Shown piece after piece: positions 55,139 through 62,870 of a stretch of DNA of 64,000 nt. The position numbers were made by a program, and so were the translations under genes. This stretch comes from Verrucomicrobiaceae bacterium (lineage in GTDB: Bacteria; Verrucomicrobiota; Verrucomicrobiia; Verrucomicrobiales; Verrucomicrobiaceae). The notes below the pieces were generated by a model. It saw only the letters and a list, made by a program, of their open reading frames with translations, was not told the DNA's origin and did no database searches. Where the stretch lies: assembly GCA_015075365.1 (NCBI GenBank), contig JABTUN010000002.1, positions 744,001-808,000 of the forward strand, read 5' to 3'. How positions within the stretch are numbered: the stretch's first letter is position 1; each line of letters begins with the position of its first letter.

Positions 55139-56448
55139 TCCTGCTGCTCTACAACCTGCTGCTGCCCTTTGGCCTCCTGTGCATGCTGCCTGGGGCGCTG
55201 ATAAAGATGAAACGGCGCGGCGGCAGGTGGCGCGATTTGCTGGAACGGCTCGGGTTTCACACGCCAGGAACGCGCGCGGCCATCGCCGCGCTACCGCGTG
55301 ACGGCGGACGCCTGTGGATGCATGCGGTGAGCGTGGGAGAGGTCAATGTGGCGCGCAAAATCATCAAGCGGCTGCTCCAAGCCTCGCCCGATCTCGGCAT
55401 CGTGCTGGCGACCACCACGCCCACCGGCCATGCGCTGGCCAAGGAGTGCGAAAAGCAGCACACAGGCCGCGTCGTGGCGATTTACAGCCCGCTGGACTTT
55501 CCCGGCGTGCCGCGCCGCATGCTCGATCTCATCAGGCCGACACAGCTCGTGCTCGTCGAGGCCGAGGTGTGGCCGAATCTCGTCGCCGCCTGCGTGCGCG
55601 AGCAGATTCCCGTCTCTCTCGTCAACGCGCGCCTTTCCCCGCGCAGCGCAAAGCGGATGCGCATGCTGCGCGCGCTGGTGCGGCCGGTGTACGGCCGGTT
55701 ACGGCAGATTCTCGTGCAGGACGCGCCGGACATCGCGCGCTGGCAGTCCTTCGGGCTCGACGCCTCGCTGATTCACCTCACTGGCAGCGTGAAATACGAT
55801 CCGGACGGCTCCACGGTGCCCGCGGAGCGCATCGACGCGCTGCGCGCCATTTTGAACGAGCGCGGCATCGCCTCCGACCAGCCCGTTCTCCTCGCAGCCA
55901 GCACGCATGATGGCGAGGAGGTGGAGATCGCGCGCGTGTTTCAGCGGTTGCGCGTGAAGGAGCCGCGCCTGGCGCTGCTGATCGTGCCGCGTCATGTCGA
56001 ACGCGCGGCGGAGATTCAGGCGGATCTGGCAGAGCTAGGCATTCAGGCGGCGCGGCGCAGTGTTTCGACCTCGCGCGTCGATTCGACACCATGTTTGCTG
56101 ATCGACAGCACGGGCGAACTCGCCGCGTGGCAGCATCTCGCCACGCTCGTTGTCATCGGGAAGAGTTTCCTGGCCACCGGCGGCCAGAATCCGGCGGAAG
56201 CGGTCTTCGCGGGCAAAGCGGTGCTCTTTGGCCCGCACATGGAGAACTTCACGCCGCTCGTCGATCTGCTGTTGGAGCATCGCGGCGCGCTCCAGGTGCG
56301 CGATTTTGCGGAATTGGAGTCCAAAGCCGCCAGCCTGCTGGAAAACCACGACGCGCAGGCCGCGGAGATGGCCCGCCACGGCCTGCAAGCGCTCCAAGCA
56401 CACCGAGGAGCCACCGCGCGCACGGTCAAGGCCATCCTGGGCGCGTGA
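55135..56448 (+). CDS. waaA: 3-deoxy-D-manno-octulosonic acid transferase
   Basis: 437 residues, typical length. WaaA (KdtA) adds Kdo to lipid A on the cytoplasmic face of the inner membrane. The N-terminus has one membrane segment (LLYNLLLPFGLLCMLPGALI). Family motifs: WMHAVSVGEVNVARKII, LATTTPTGHALAKE, PLDFPGVPRRMLDLIRPTQL, LVEAEVWPNLVAAC, NARLSPRSAKR, HLTGSVKYD, LLAASTHDGEEVEI (GT30 substrate part) and GGQNPAEAVFAGKAVLFGPH. Its presence shows an LPS outer membrane. The gene starts in the hisC stop region. Confidence 0.95.
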   Translation: MILLLYNLLLPFGLLCMLPGALIKMKRRGGRWRDLLERLGFHTPGTRAAIAALPRDGGRLWMHAVSVGEVNVARKIIKRLLQASPDLGIVLATTTPTGHALAKECEKQHTGRVVAIYSPLDFPGVPRRMLDLIRPTQLVLVEAEVWPNLVAACVREQIPVSLVNARLSPRSAKRMRMLRALVRPVYGRLRQILVQDAPDIARWQSFGLDASLIHLTGSVKYDPDGSTVPAERIDALRAILNERGIASDQPVLLAASTHDGEEVEIARVFQRLRVKEPRLALLIVPRHVERAAEIQADLAELGIQAARRSVSTSRVDSTPCLLIDSTGELAAWQHLATLVVIGKSFLATGGQNPAEAVFAGKAVLFGPHMENFTPLVDLLLEHRGALQVRDFAELESKAASLLENHDAQAAEMARHGLQALQAHRGATARTVKAILGA

Positions 56449-56493
56449 GCTGGCGATAGCGTCCGCCGCGTGGCGGCGTTTGGATCAGCCGAT

Positions 56494-57324
56494 ATGAAAA
56501 CATCCCTGCTCTTTCTCTGCCTCGCCCTGCCGCTCGCCGCGCAGGATGCCCTCAAGTCCGCGCTGACTTTCCATGCGTCCTTTGACAGCGGATTGAACGC
56601 CGATTTCAGCCGCGGGGACAAGACCTGTGTGATCAAGAAGGGCAAGGAACTGGTGCCCTGCCTGCCCAACGACGACGTCAAGCTGGCCCCCGGCGCGGGA
56701 AAATTCGGCGGCTGCCTGCACTTTCCGAAAAAAGGGGCCACGCGCCCGCAGTTCAGCGGCGTGAACATGCTGGGCTACAATGACAAGAGCTGGAGCGCCA
56801 CCGTGTCCGTGTGGCTGCGCCTCACTCCGGACCAGGACCTCGAACCCGGTTACTGCGACCCCGTCCAGATCGTCGGCGATGACGGCAAAAAGGGCTTCAT
56901 TTTCATGGAGTGGTCGAAGAACGAGACGCCGCGCTACTTCCGCTACGCCATCCGCCCGCTCGTCCACATTTGGAATCCCTCGAATGTGCAGTGGGATGAG
57001 ATCACCTTCGACAAGCGCCCCATGGTGCAGGTGTCCAACGCGCCCTTTTCCCGCGAAACCTGGACGCACGCCGTCTTCACACTCTCCCACATCAATAACA
57101 AGGCCGCCAAACCCTCCGGCAGCCTCTATCTGAATGGCAGGCTCCAAGGACGGATCGAAAACTGGGACCTCACCTTCGGATGGGACCCGGCGCAGGTCGC
57201 CCTCGTCCTCGGGGCGGCGTATGTCGGGCACCTTGACGACCTGGCCGTGTTTGACCGCGCCCTCGACGACGCCGAGGTGCGGCAGCTCTTCCAACTTCCC
57301 GGCGGAGCCAGCAGCCTGCGGTGA
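56494..57324 (+). CDS. Secreted LamG-like (concanavalin-fold) protein
   Basis: 276 residues from ATG 56494, which begins a signal peptide (MKTSLLFLCLALPLAAQ); the frame also opens at a GTG at 56470. Domain signs: ALTFHASFDSGLNADFSRGD, FGGCLHFPKKG, WSATVSVWLRLTPDQDL, WTHAVFTLSHINNKAA, GSLYLNGRLQGRIENWDL, VGHLDDLAVFDRALDDAEV. This is a single-domain LamG lectin-like fold that could bind glycans. It lies 45 bases after waaA and ends exactly where the leuS stop begins, tail to tail. Confidence 0.88.
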   Translation: MKTSLLFLCLALPLAAQDALKSALTFHASFDSGLNADFSRGDKTCVIKKGKELVPCLPNDDVKLAPGAGKFGGCLHFPKKGATRPQFSGVNMLGYNDKSWSATVSVWLRLTPDQDLEPGYCDPVQIVGDDGKKGFIFMEWSKNETPRYFRYAIRPLVHIWNPSNVQWDEITFDKRPMVQVSNAPFSRETWTHAVFTLSHINNKAAKPSGSLYLNGRLQGRIENWDLTFGWDPAQVALVLGAAYVGHLDDLAVFDRALDDAEVRQLFQLPGGASSLR

Positions 57325-60087
57325 CTACACCACCACGTTCACCAGCTTCCCAGGCACGACGATGATCTTCTTGGCGGGCTTGCCCTCCATGAATTCCTGC
57401 ACGCGGGCGCTGGCGAGGGCGATCTTTTCGATCTCCTCCTTCGTGGCCTGGATCGGCACGCGGGCTTTGTCGCGCAGCTTGCCGTTCACCTGGAAGACGA
57501 CCTCGACCTCGTCCTCGATGAGGGCGGCGGGATCGTAGGCGGGCCAGGTTTCGTCGCTGAGGAAGCGTTTCGCGGCCAAGGCGGGGAATTTGGCGCGGAT
57601 CTGCGCGTTGAGTTCTTCGGCGAGATGCGGCGCGAAGGGGCTCAGCACCTTGAGGAAGGTCACGATGGCTCCTGCGGGCTTCACTTCGGCTCCGGTGAAG
57701 GCGTTGGTGCAGACCATCATCTGGCTGATCGCCGTGTTGAAGCTGAGCTTCTCGATGTCCTCGCCGCACTTCTTGATGGTCTCGTGCAGCGCTTTGGTGA
57801 GCTGCTTGTTCGCGGGCACGTCTTGCAGCGCCTTGGAGAGGCTCCACACGCCTTCGTCATCGACTTCCATGACGAGACGCCACACGCGGGCGAGGAAGCG
57901 ATACACGCCCTCGACGCCCTTCATGCTCCACGGCTTCACCTGCTCCAGCGGGCCCATGAACATCTCATACAGGCGCAACGCATCGGCGCCATACTCGCGC
58001 ACGACGTCGTCGGGGTTCACCACGTTGCCGCGGGACTTCGACATCTTCTGACCATCCTCGCCGAGGATGAGCCCTTGGTTCACCAGACGCTGGAACGGCT
58101 CCGGCGTGCTGACGTAGCCGAGATCAAAGAGCACCTTGTGCCAGAAACGCGCGTAAAGCAGGTGCAGCACGGCGTGCTCGGTGCCGCCGACATACAAGTC
58201 CACGCCACCGGGCTTCGGAGCGGAGTGCTCAGTGCTCAGTGTTGGAGTGCTCAGTTTCTCAGAGTCTGAGCACTGAGCACTGGGCACTGAGCACTTGCCC
58301 GTCATCCAATACTTCTCAGCCTCCACGCCGACAAAACGCTCCGTATTGCGGGCGTCGCAGTAACGCAGGTAATACCAGCACGAACCCGCCCACTGCGGCA
58401 TCGTGTTGAGTTCACGCTTCGCGGTGGCGGAGTATTGGACCCAGTCGGTGGCTTTGGAGAGCGGAGGCTCGGGTGTGCCGGTGGGCTTGAAGTCTTCCAA
58501 AGTCGGCGGCAGCAGCGGCAGCTCGCTTTCAGCAAGACCACGATGCTGGCCGTTCTCCCACACGATCGGGAAGGGCTCGCCCCAGTAGCGCTGACGGCTG
58601 AAGAGCCAGTCGCGCAGCTTGAAGTTGGTGGTGCCTTTGCCGAGGCCTTTTTCTTCGAGCCAGGCGGTGATTTTCTTTTTCGCTTCCGCCGTGGGCAGGC
58701 CGTTGAGGAAGCCGGAGTTCACAGCCATACCGTTGTCGGTAAAGCCTTGCCAGTCCTTGCCTTCCGGCGGTTGTACTACCTGCGTGATTGGCAGCTCAAA
58801 TTTCTGAGCAAATTCAAAATCCCGATCATCATGGGCGGGCACAGCCATGATTGCACCAGTTCCGTAACCCGCCAAAACGTAATCAGCAATCCACACAGGT
58901 ATTAATTTGGACGGAGCGACCGGATTGCGGGCATAGAGTCCTGTGAAAACACCAGTCTTGTGACGTCCACCTTCTTGCTGACGCTCACGTTCGGATTTTT
59001 TCATTGCCTGTTCACGATATGCTTGAACAGCGAGACCCGGTAGCGCCTGAGCTTCAGTCACCTCCCCTTTCCATTTATCGCTGATTCCTTTCGGCCAAGT
59101 GTGCAGAAAAGTGGTCAACCAAGAGGTCAAATATGTGGATGTCGGGTGATCCGGCGCCAAAACAAGATATTCAGCACCAAACAAGGTGTCTGGGCGCGTT
59201 GTGAAGACCTCGATAGTTGGCGGTGCCCATGGATTACCACTCGGCTTTCCATTACAAGTTGGCCACTCTACATTGAATTTAACATACGCACCTTCGCTCC
59301 TGCCTATCCAGTCCGTCTGAAGCATCTTGATGCTTTCGGGCCAATCGAGGCCATCTAAGTCGGAGACTAAGCGTTCGGCAAAGGCGGTGATGCGCAGCAT
59401 CCACTGGCGCATGGGGCGGCGCTCGACGGGGAATCCGCCGACTTCGCTTTTGCCGTCCACGACTTCTTCATTGGCAAGCACGGTGCCGAGCTGCGGGCAC
59501 CAGTTCACCGGCGCTTCGCTCACGTAGGCGAGACGGCGATGGTCGATCTCCTCGCGCGAGAGGCCCTGGGCCTCGAGTTCGCTGATCGGATGCGCCTTGC
59601 CGTCGTCGCCGACGTAGGAGTTGTAGAGCTTGAGGAAGATCCACTGCGTCCACTTGAAGTAGCCGGGGTCGGTGGTGTTCACCTCGCGGTCCCAGTCGTA
59701 GGCAAAACCGAGCGATTTGAGCTGCTTGGTGAAGTTGGCGACGTTTGCCTCGGTGGTGACGCGGGGATGCGTGCCGGTTTTGATCGCATACTGCTCCGCG
59801 GGCAGGCCGAAGGCGTCCCAGCCCATCGGGTGCAGCACGTTGAAGCCGTTCATCTTTTTGAAGCGGCCGATGATGTCCGTGGCGGTGTAACCCTCCGGAT
59901 GGCCGACGTGGAGGCCGTTGCCGCTGGGATAGGGGAACATGTCGAGCACGAAGTACTTCGGCTTCGAAGCATCGAAGTCGGCATCACCGGGGTTGGGCGT
60001 GCGGTAGGCCTTGGAGGCCTCCCACTCGCCCTGCCACTTCGGTTCAAACTCGGAGAAAGGGAAGGCTTTGCGCTGCTCGCTGGACAT
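57325..60087 (-). CDS. leuS: Leucyl-tRNA synthetase
   Basis: 920 residues, longer than the usual 820-870. Class I signatures: [20 protein letters not shown] (HIGH-type) and [17 protein letters not shown] (KMSKS). The CP1 editing domain holds [19 protein letters not shown] and [16 protein letters not shown]. It ligates leucine to tRNA(Leu) in the cytoplasm. Two oddities. First, residues about 598-622 come from a 72-bp palindromic repeat placed between KYWMTG and [11 protein letters not shown], where other synthetases join directly. Second, the segment for residues about 242-438 (58775-59365) has about 47-52% G+C in the 60-base lines I counted, against 63% in flanks, so the editing domain may come from another donor. 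Confidence 0.96.
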   Translation of the reverse strand: MSSEQRKAFPFSEFEPKWQGEWEASKAYRTPNPGDADFDASKPKYFVLDMFPYPSGNGLHVGHPEGYTATDIIGRFKKMNGFNVLHPMGWDAFGLPAEQYAIKTGTHPRVTTEANVANFTKQLKSLGFAYDWDREVNTTDPGYFKWTQWIFLKLYNSYVGDDGKAHPISELEAQGLSREEIDHRRLAYVSEAPVNWCPQLGTVLANEEVVDGKSEVGGFPVERRPMRQWMLRITAFAERLVSDLDGLDWPESIKMLQTDWIGRSEGAYVKFNVEWPTCNGKPSGNPWAPPTIEVFTTRPDTLFGAEYLVLAPDHPTSTYLTSWLTTFLHTWPKGISDKWKGEVTEAQALPGLAVQAYREQAMKKSERERQQEGGRHKTGVFTGLYARNPVAPSKLIPVWIADYVLAGYGTGAIMAVPAHDDRDFEFAQKFELPITQVVQPPEGKDWQGFTDNGMAVNSGFLNGLPTAEAKKKITAWLEEKGLGKGTTNFKLRDWLFSRQRYWGEPFPIVWENGQHRGLAESELPLLPPTLEDFKPTGTPEPPLSKATDWVQYSATAKRELNTMPQWAGSCWYYLRYCDARNTERFVGVEAEKYWMTGKCSVPSAQCSDSEKLSTPTLSTEHSAPKPGGVDLYVGGTEHAVLHLLYARFWHKVLFDLGYVSTPEPFQRLVNQGLILGEDGQKMSKSRGNVVNPDDVVREYGADALRLYEMFMGPLEQVKPWSMKGVEGVYRFLARVWRLVMEVDDEGVWSLSKALQDVPANKQLTKALHETIKKCGEDIEKLSFNTAISQMMVCTNAFTGAEVKPAGAIVTFLKVLSPFAPHLAEELNAQIRAKFPALAAKRFLSDETWPAYDPAALIEDEVEVVFQVNGKLRDKARVPIQATKEEIEKIALASARVQEFMEGKPAKKIIVVPGKLVNVVV
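58224..58295. repeat. 72-bp palindromic repeat translated inside leuS
   Basis: AGTGCTCAGTG at 58224-58234 is a perfect inverse of CACTGAGCACT at 58285-58295. An inner pair, AGTGCTCAG at 58246-58254 and CTGAGCACT at 58266-58274, is also perfect. The length of 72 bases is exactly 24 codons, so the frame is kept. It is built from repeated AGTGCTC / GAGCACT words. Confidence 0.85.
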
Positions 60088-60121
60088 AAGAGGGCGCGGA
60101 AGAAGGCGAGCAGGCGGGAAG

Positions 60122-60183
60122 TTCCAAGTTTAAAGTTGCACGTTTCAAGAGGCACGCCCGCACTGGATCTTGAAACGTGAAAC
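60122..60183. repeat. Palindromic repeat between leuS and the pseudouridine synthase gene
   Basis: CACGTTTCAAG at 60139-60149 is a perfect inverse of CTTGAAACGTG at 60169-60179; flanks continue AAGTTTAAAGTTG on the left and AAACC on the right. Shares words with the repeat at 47849-47877. Confidence 0.75.
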
Positions 60184-60190
60184 CAGCGGC

Positions 60191-60940
60191 TCAACGCGGC
60201 AGCGGGAGGGTCCAATCGGGCAGCGGGGCCTGCCAGGTGCCTTGGAAATCCTCCGTGCGCACCTCCAGCCGCCAGGAGTGCAGCGCCTGGCGCGGCAGCA
60301 GGAGGCGCTGTTCCAGCGCGGGGGTCCAGCCGGTCTCGATGAACTCCAAGTAGCAGCGGTCGTCCCGGCCGTAGAGCTTGTCCCCCACGATGGGCAGGCC
60401 GAGATGGTGCAAATGGACGCGGATCTGGTGCATGCGCCCGGTTTCCGGCCGTGCCTCGACCAGGCTGAGGCCGCCGGGCAGGCGCTCCAGCACGTGGAAA
60501 GCGGTGCGGCAGGGCGCGCCTTCCGGATGCACGATCTGGCGTACCCAGATGTCGCTCTCCATGACCTCGCCGGCGCGGAGGATGGGCGCGTCGAGCTCCA
60601 GGCTGTCCCAGGCCGGGCAGCCATGCACCAGGGCGGCGTAGGTCTTGTGGATCTGCCGGTTTTGCATGGCCAGGCCGAGGCGGCGGGCCCACGCGGCGTT
60701 CTTCGCCACGAGCACGACGCCGCTGGTCTCGCGGTCGAGGCGGTTGATGATGCTGACCTGCCCGCCGTTGGCGATCTCGTAGGCCAGGATGTCGCAAAGG
60801 CCGTGCCACAGTGTGCGCGCGCCATTCGGCGCGCCGGGGTGGATCTGGAGCGGCGCGGGCTTGTTGACGACGATATAGTCATCCGTCTCGTCGAGGACGC
60901 GGAAGTCGGGGTCGTTGCGGATGTCGGCGGCGGCGCTCAC
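60191..60940 (-). CDS. RluA-family pseudouridine synthase
   Basis: 249 residues from a GTG at 60940 that overlaps the stop of the preceding gene as GTGA, which supports this start. Family signatures: YIVVNKPAPLQIHPGA, the catalytic region SIINRLDRETSGVVLVAKN (Asp in the RLDRETSG motif), LVEARPETGRMHQIRVHLHH and GLPIVGDKLYGRDD. RluA-family enzymes isomerise uridine in rRNA or tRNA; TruC-like (U65 tRNA) or RluA/C/D-like use cannot be decided. No S4 domain at the N-terminus. Confidence 0.93.
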   Translation of the reverse strand: MSAAADIRNDPDFRVLDETDDYIVVNKPAPLQIHPGAPNGARTLWHGLCDILAYEIANGGQVSIINRLDRETSGVVLVAKNAAWARRLGLAMQNRQIHKTYAALVHGCPAWDSLELDAPILRAGEVMESDIWVRQIVHPEGAPCRTAFHVLERLPGGLSLVEARPETGRMHQIRVHLHHLGLPIVGDKLYGRDDRCYLEFIETGWTPALEQRLLLPRQALHSWRLEVRTEDFQGTWQAPLPDWTLPLPR

Positions 60941-61617
60941 AGGACCTGGATGCCGAGCTGCCGGCTGAAAATGACCGGCTGCGGGTGATATAGAAAATCC
61001 GCGTCGTCAAAGTGCCACCACTCCGAGGGCAGCGGCACAAAGCCGGCCTTGCGCATGGCGAGGTGGAAGATGGCGAGATTCCGCCGGACCTCGGGATCGG
61101 CGTCCACGCCGCGGGAGGAGGCGCGCTCCAGGTTCTCGTCGAACCAGGTGGGCATGCGCACCTCGTTGCCGTGGCGGTCCACCATCGTGGCGTCCACGCA
61201 GACACCGCCGCAGTGGCGGCTCCAGCCATTTTCCGGGGAAAGGAAAAGGCCGGTGTCCCGCGCGTGATGATGGAGGATGACCTGCACCTCCGGCGGGCGG
61301 TAGGCATCCCACACGCGGATGCCGTAGCCCTGCGCGGCCAGCGCGGCCTGCGCGCGCTTGAGCTTTTCCGCCGTGGCACGGCGCAGCAGGCAGGGCATGC
61401 GCGCGGGGTAGAGCCGGCGGCGGGCGACATTGTCCTTGGACGCGTAACGCAGGTCAATGCGCACGTCGGGCGCCACCTGGCGCAGGTCCACAAGGTCGTA
61501 TTTGCGCGCCAGGTCGGCGGGCGTGGAGGACACCAGCGCGCCGCGCCGCTGCGCCGGCAGTGTGCAGGAGGCCAGCACGGCGAGGATGAGAACAGCGGAA
61601 CGGGAAAATGCGGGCAC
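60937..61617 (-). CDS. VanX-like D-Ala-D-Ala dipeptidase, lipoprotein
   Basis: 226 residues from a GTG at 61617, chosen because it begins a lipoprotein leader (VPAFSRSAVLILAVLASC, Cys in LASC); a very long upstream frame to 62550 is only antisense to the prepilin peptidase. Peptidase M15 signs: VRIDLRYASKDNVARRRLYP, YGIRVWDAYRPPEVQ, SRHCGGVCVDATMVD (SxHxxGxxxD zinc motif) and EWWHFDDADF (Glu and His). VanX-type enzymes cleave D-Ala-D-Ala; in non-resistant bacteria (DdpX) they recycle cell-wall peptides. Its stop overlaps the next GTG start. Confidence 0.88.
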   Translation of the reverse strand: MPAFSRSAVLILAVLASCTLPAQRRGALVSSTPADLARKYDLVDLRQVAPDVRIDLRYASKDNVARRRLYPARMPCLLRRATAEKLKRAQAALAAQGYGIRVWDAYRPPEVQVILHHHARDTGLFLSPENGWSRHCGGVCVDATMVDRHGNEVRMPTWFDENLERASSRGVDADPEVRRNLAIFHLAMRKAGFVPLPSEWWHFDDADFLYHPQPVIFSRQLGIQVL

Positions 61618-61677
61618 GCGGGAGTTTTTGCTTCCGTTGCCACGCGCCGCAAGGCAAGTTTCCCGTCTTCCGCCGCC

Positions 61678-62835
61678 ATGGACCTCTCCCGCTACACCGT
61701 GCTCAACGCCCTGCTGCATTTCCTCGCCTTTTTCATCGGCGCGGGCATCGGCTCCTTTTTGAACGTGGTGATCTACCGCCTGCCGCGTGACATCTCGGTG
61801 AACAACCCGCGGCGCTCCTTCTGCCCCTCCTGCAAGAAGCAGATCCCCATGTGGCAGAACATCCCGCTTTTCTCCTGGCTGGCGCTGCGCGGCAAATGCG
61901 CCGCCTGCTCCGCGCCGATCTCCAGCCGCTACTTCTTTGTCGAGCTGCTGACGGGCCTGCTGTTTTACGCGGTGTTCAGGCTGCACCTCGGCCCGTGGCC
62001 GCAGATCGCCGACTGGGGGCCGCAGGTGCTCTGCCTGTGGGTGTTTGTGAGCCTGCTGATCGCGGGCAGCTTCATTGATATCGAGCATTTCATCCTGCCG
62101 CACTCCATCACCTTTGGCGGGGCGGCGGCAGGCCTGCTGGCCGCGCTGTGGGTGCCGCAGCTCGTGGGCGTGGAGCCGGGGGACCACTGGCGCGGGCTGG
62201 GCCTGTCCTTTGGCAGCGCGGCGATCGGCCTGGGCGGCCTGTGGCTGGTGGTGGAGCTGGGAAAGCTGGCCTTTGGCCGCAAGAAGCATGTCTTTGAGAA
62301 ATCCGTGCGCTGGGAGGTGGCGCAGCCGGATGAGAACGAGCCGCCGGTGGTGCGCTTCGCCGACACGGAGATGGGCTGGGCGGACATCTTCATGCGCGGC
62401 AGCGACCGCATGCAGATCACCTGCGAGGAGCTGCAGGTGAACGCCGACCGCTTTGAAAAGACCACCGCCGAGCTGTGGATGGAGAAGATCAAGGTGCGGG
62501 ATGGAAACGACTTCCGCGAGTTCCCGCTGGAGGGCGTGACAAAGCTGCACGGACGGATCACGCAGCTCGTCATCCCGCGCGAGGCGATGGGCATGGGCGA
62601 TGTGTTTTTTCTCATGATGATCGGCGCCTTCTGCGGGTGGAAGTGCGTGCTCTTCACCATCCTGGCCGCCTCCGTGCTGGGCACGGTGATCGCCCTGCTC
62701 AGCCGCCTGATCGGCCGCTCCGAATGGGGCGCGAAGATCCCCTTTGGCCCCTATCTGGCCGCCGGGGCGCTCATCTGGCTCTTTTACGGCACAGAGATTC
62801 TCGACTGGTACATCTCCAAGACGGCGTGGCGGTAA
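61678..62835 (+). CDS. Prepilin peptidase / N-methyltransferase with large cytoplasmic insert
   Basis: 385 residues, longer than usual (about 270-290), from ATG 61678. The N-terminus has GAGIGSFLNVVIYRLPRD, and a four-cysteine site is CPSCKKQIPMWQNIPLFSW then RGKCAACSAPIS. The two catalytic Asp of the A24 aspartic peptidase are in GSFIDIEHFILP (near 131) and AMGMGDVFFLMM (near 302). An extra soluble domain of about 95 residues lies between helices at about 205-300 (VRWEVAQPDENEPPVVRFAD, TAELWMEKIKVRDGNDFREF). It cleaves and methylates type IV pilin or type II secretion pseudopilins in the inner membrane. Confidence 0.9.
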   Translation: MDLSRYTVLNALLHFLAFFIGAGIGSFLNVVIYRLPRDISVNNPRRSFCPSCKKQIPMWQNIPLFSWLALRGKCAACSAPISSRYFFVELLTGLLFYAVFRLHLGPWPQIADWGPQVLCLWVFVSLLIAGSFIDIEHFILPHSITFGGAAAGLLAALWVPQLVGVEPGDHWRGLGLSFGSAAIGLGGLWLVVELGKLAFGRKKHVFEKSVRWEVAQPDENEPPVVRFADTEMGWADIFMRGSDRMQITCEELQVNADRFEKTTAELWMEKIKVRDGNDFREFPLEGVTKLHGRITQLVIPREAMGMGDVFFLMMIGAFCGWKCVLFTILAASVLGTVIALLSRLIGRSEWGAKIPFGPYLAAGALIWLFYGTEILDWYISKTAWR

Positions 62836-62870
62836 GACGGGGACGGTGACGCCGTTCTGATCCTGTCTTC

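Noticed and set aside
56449..56493. Hairpin CCGCC/GGCGG after waaA as terminator
   Set aside because: Five-pair stem without a T run and only a few bases before the next gene; too weak.
61618..62550. Upstream extension of the VanX-like frame
   Set aside because: This part is antisense to the prepilin peptidase; the lipoprotein leader begins at the GTG at 61617.
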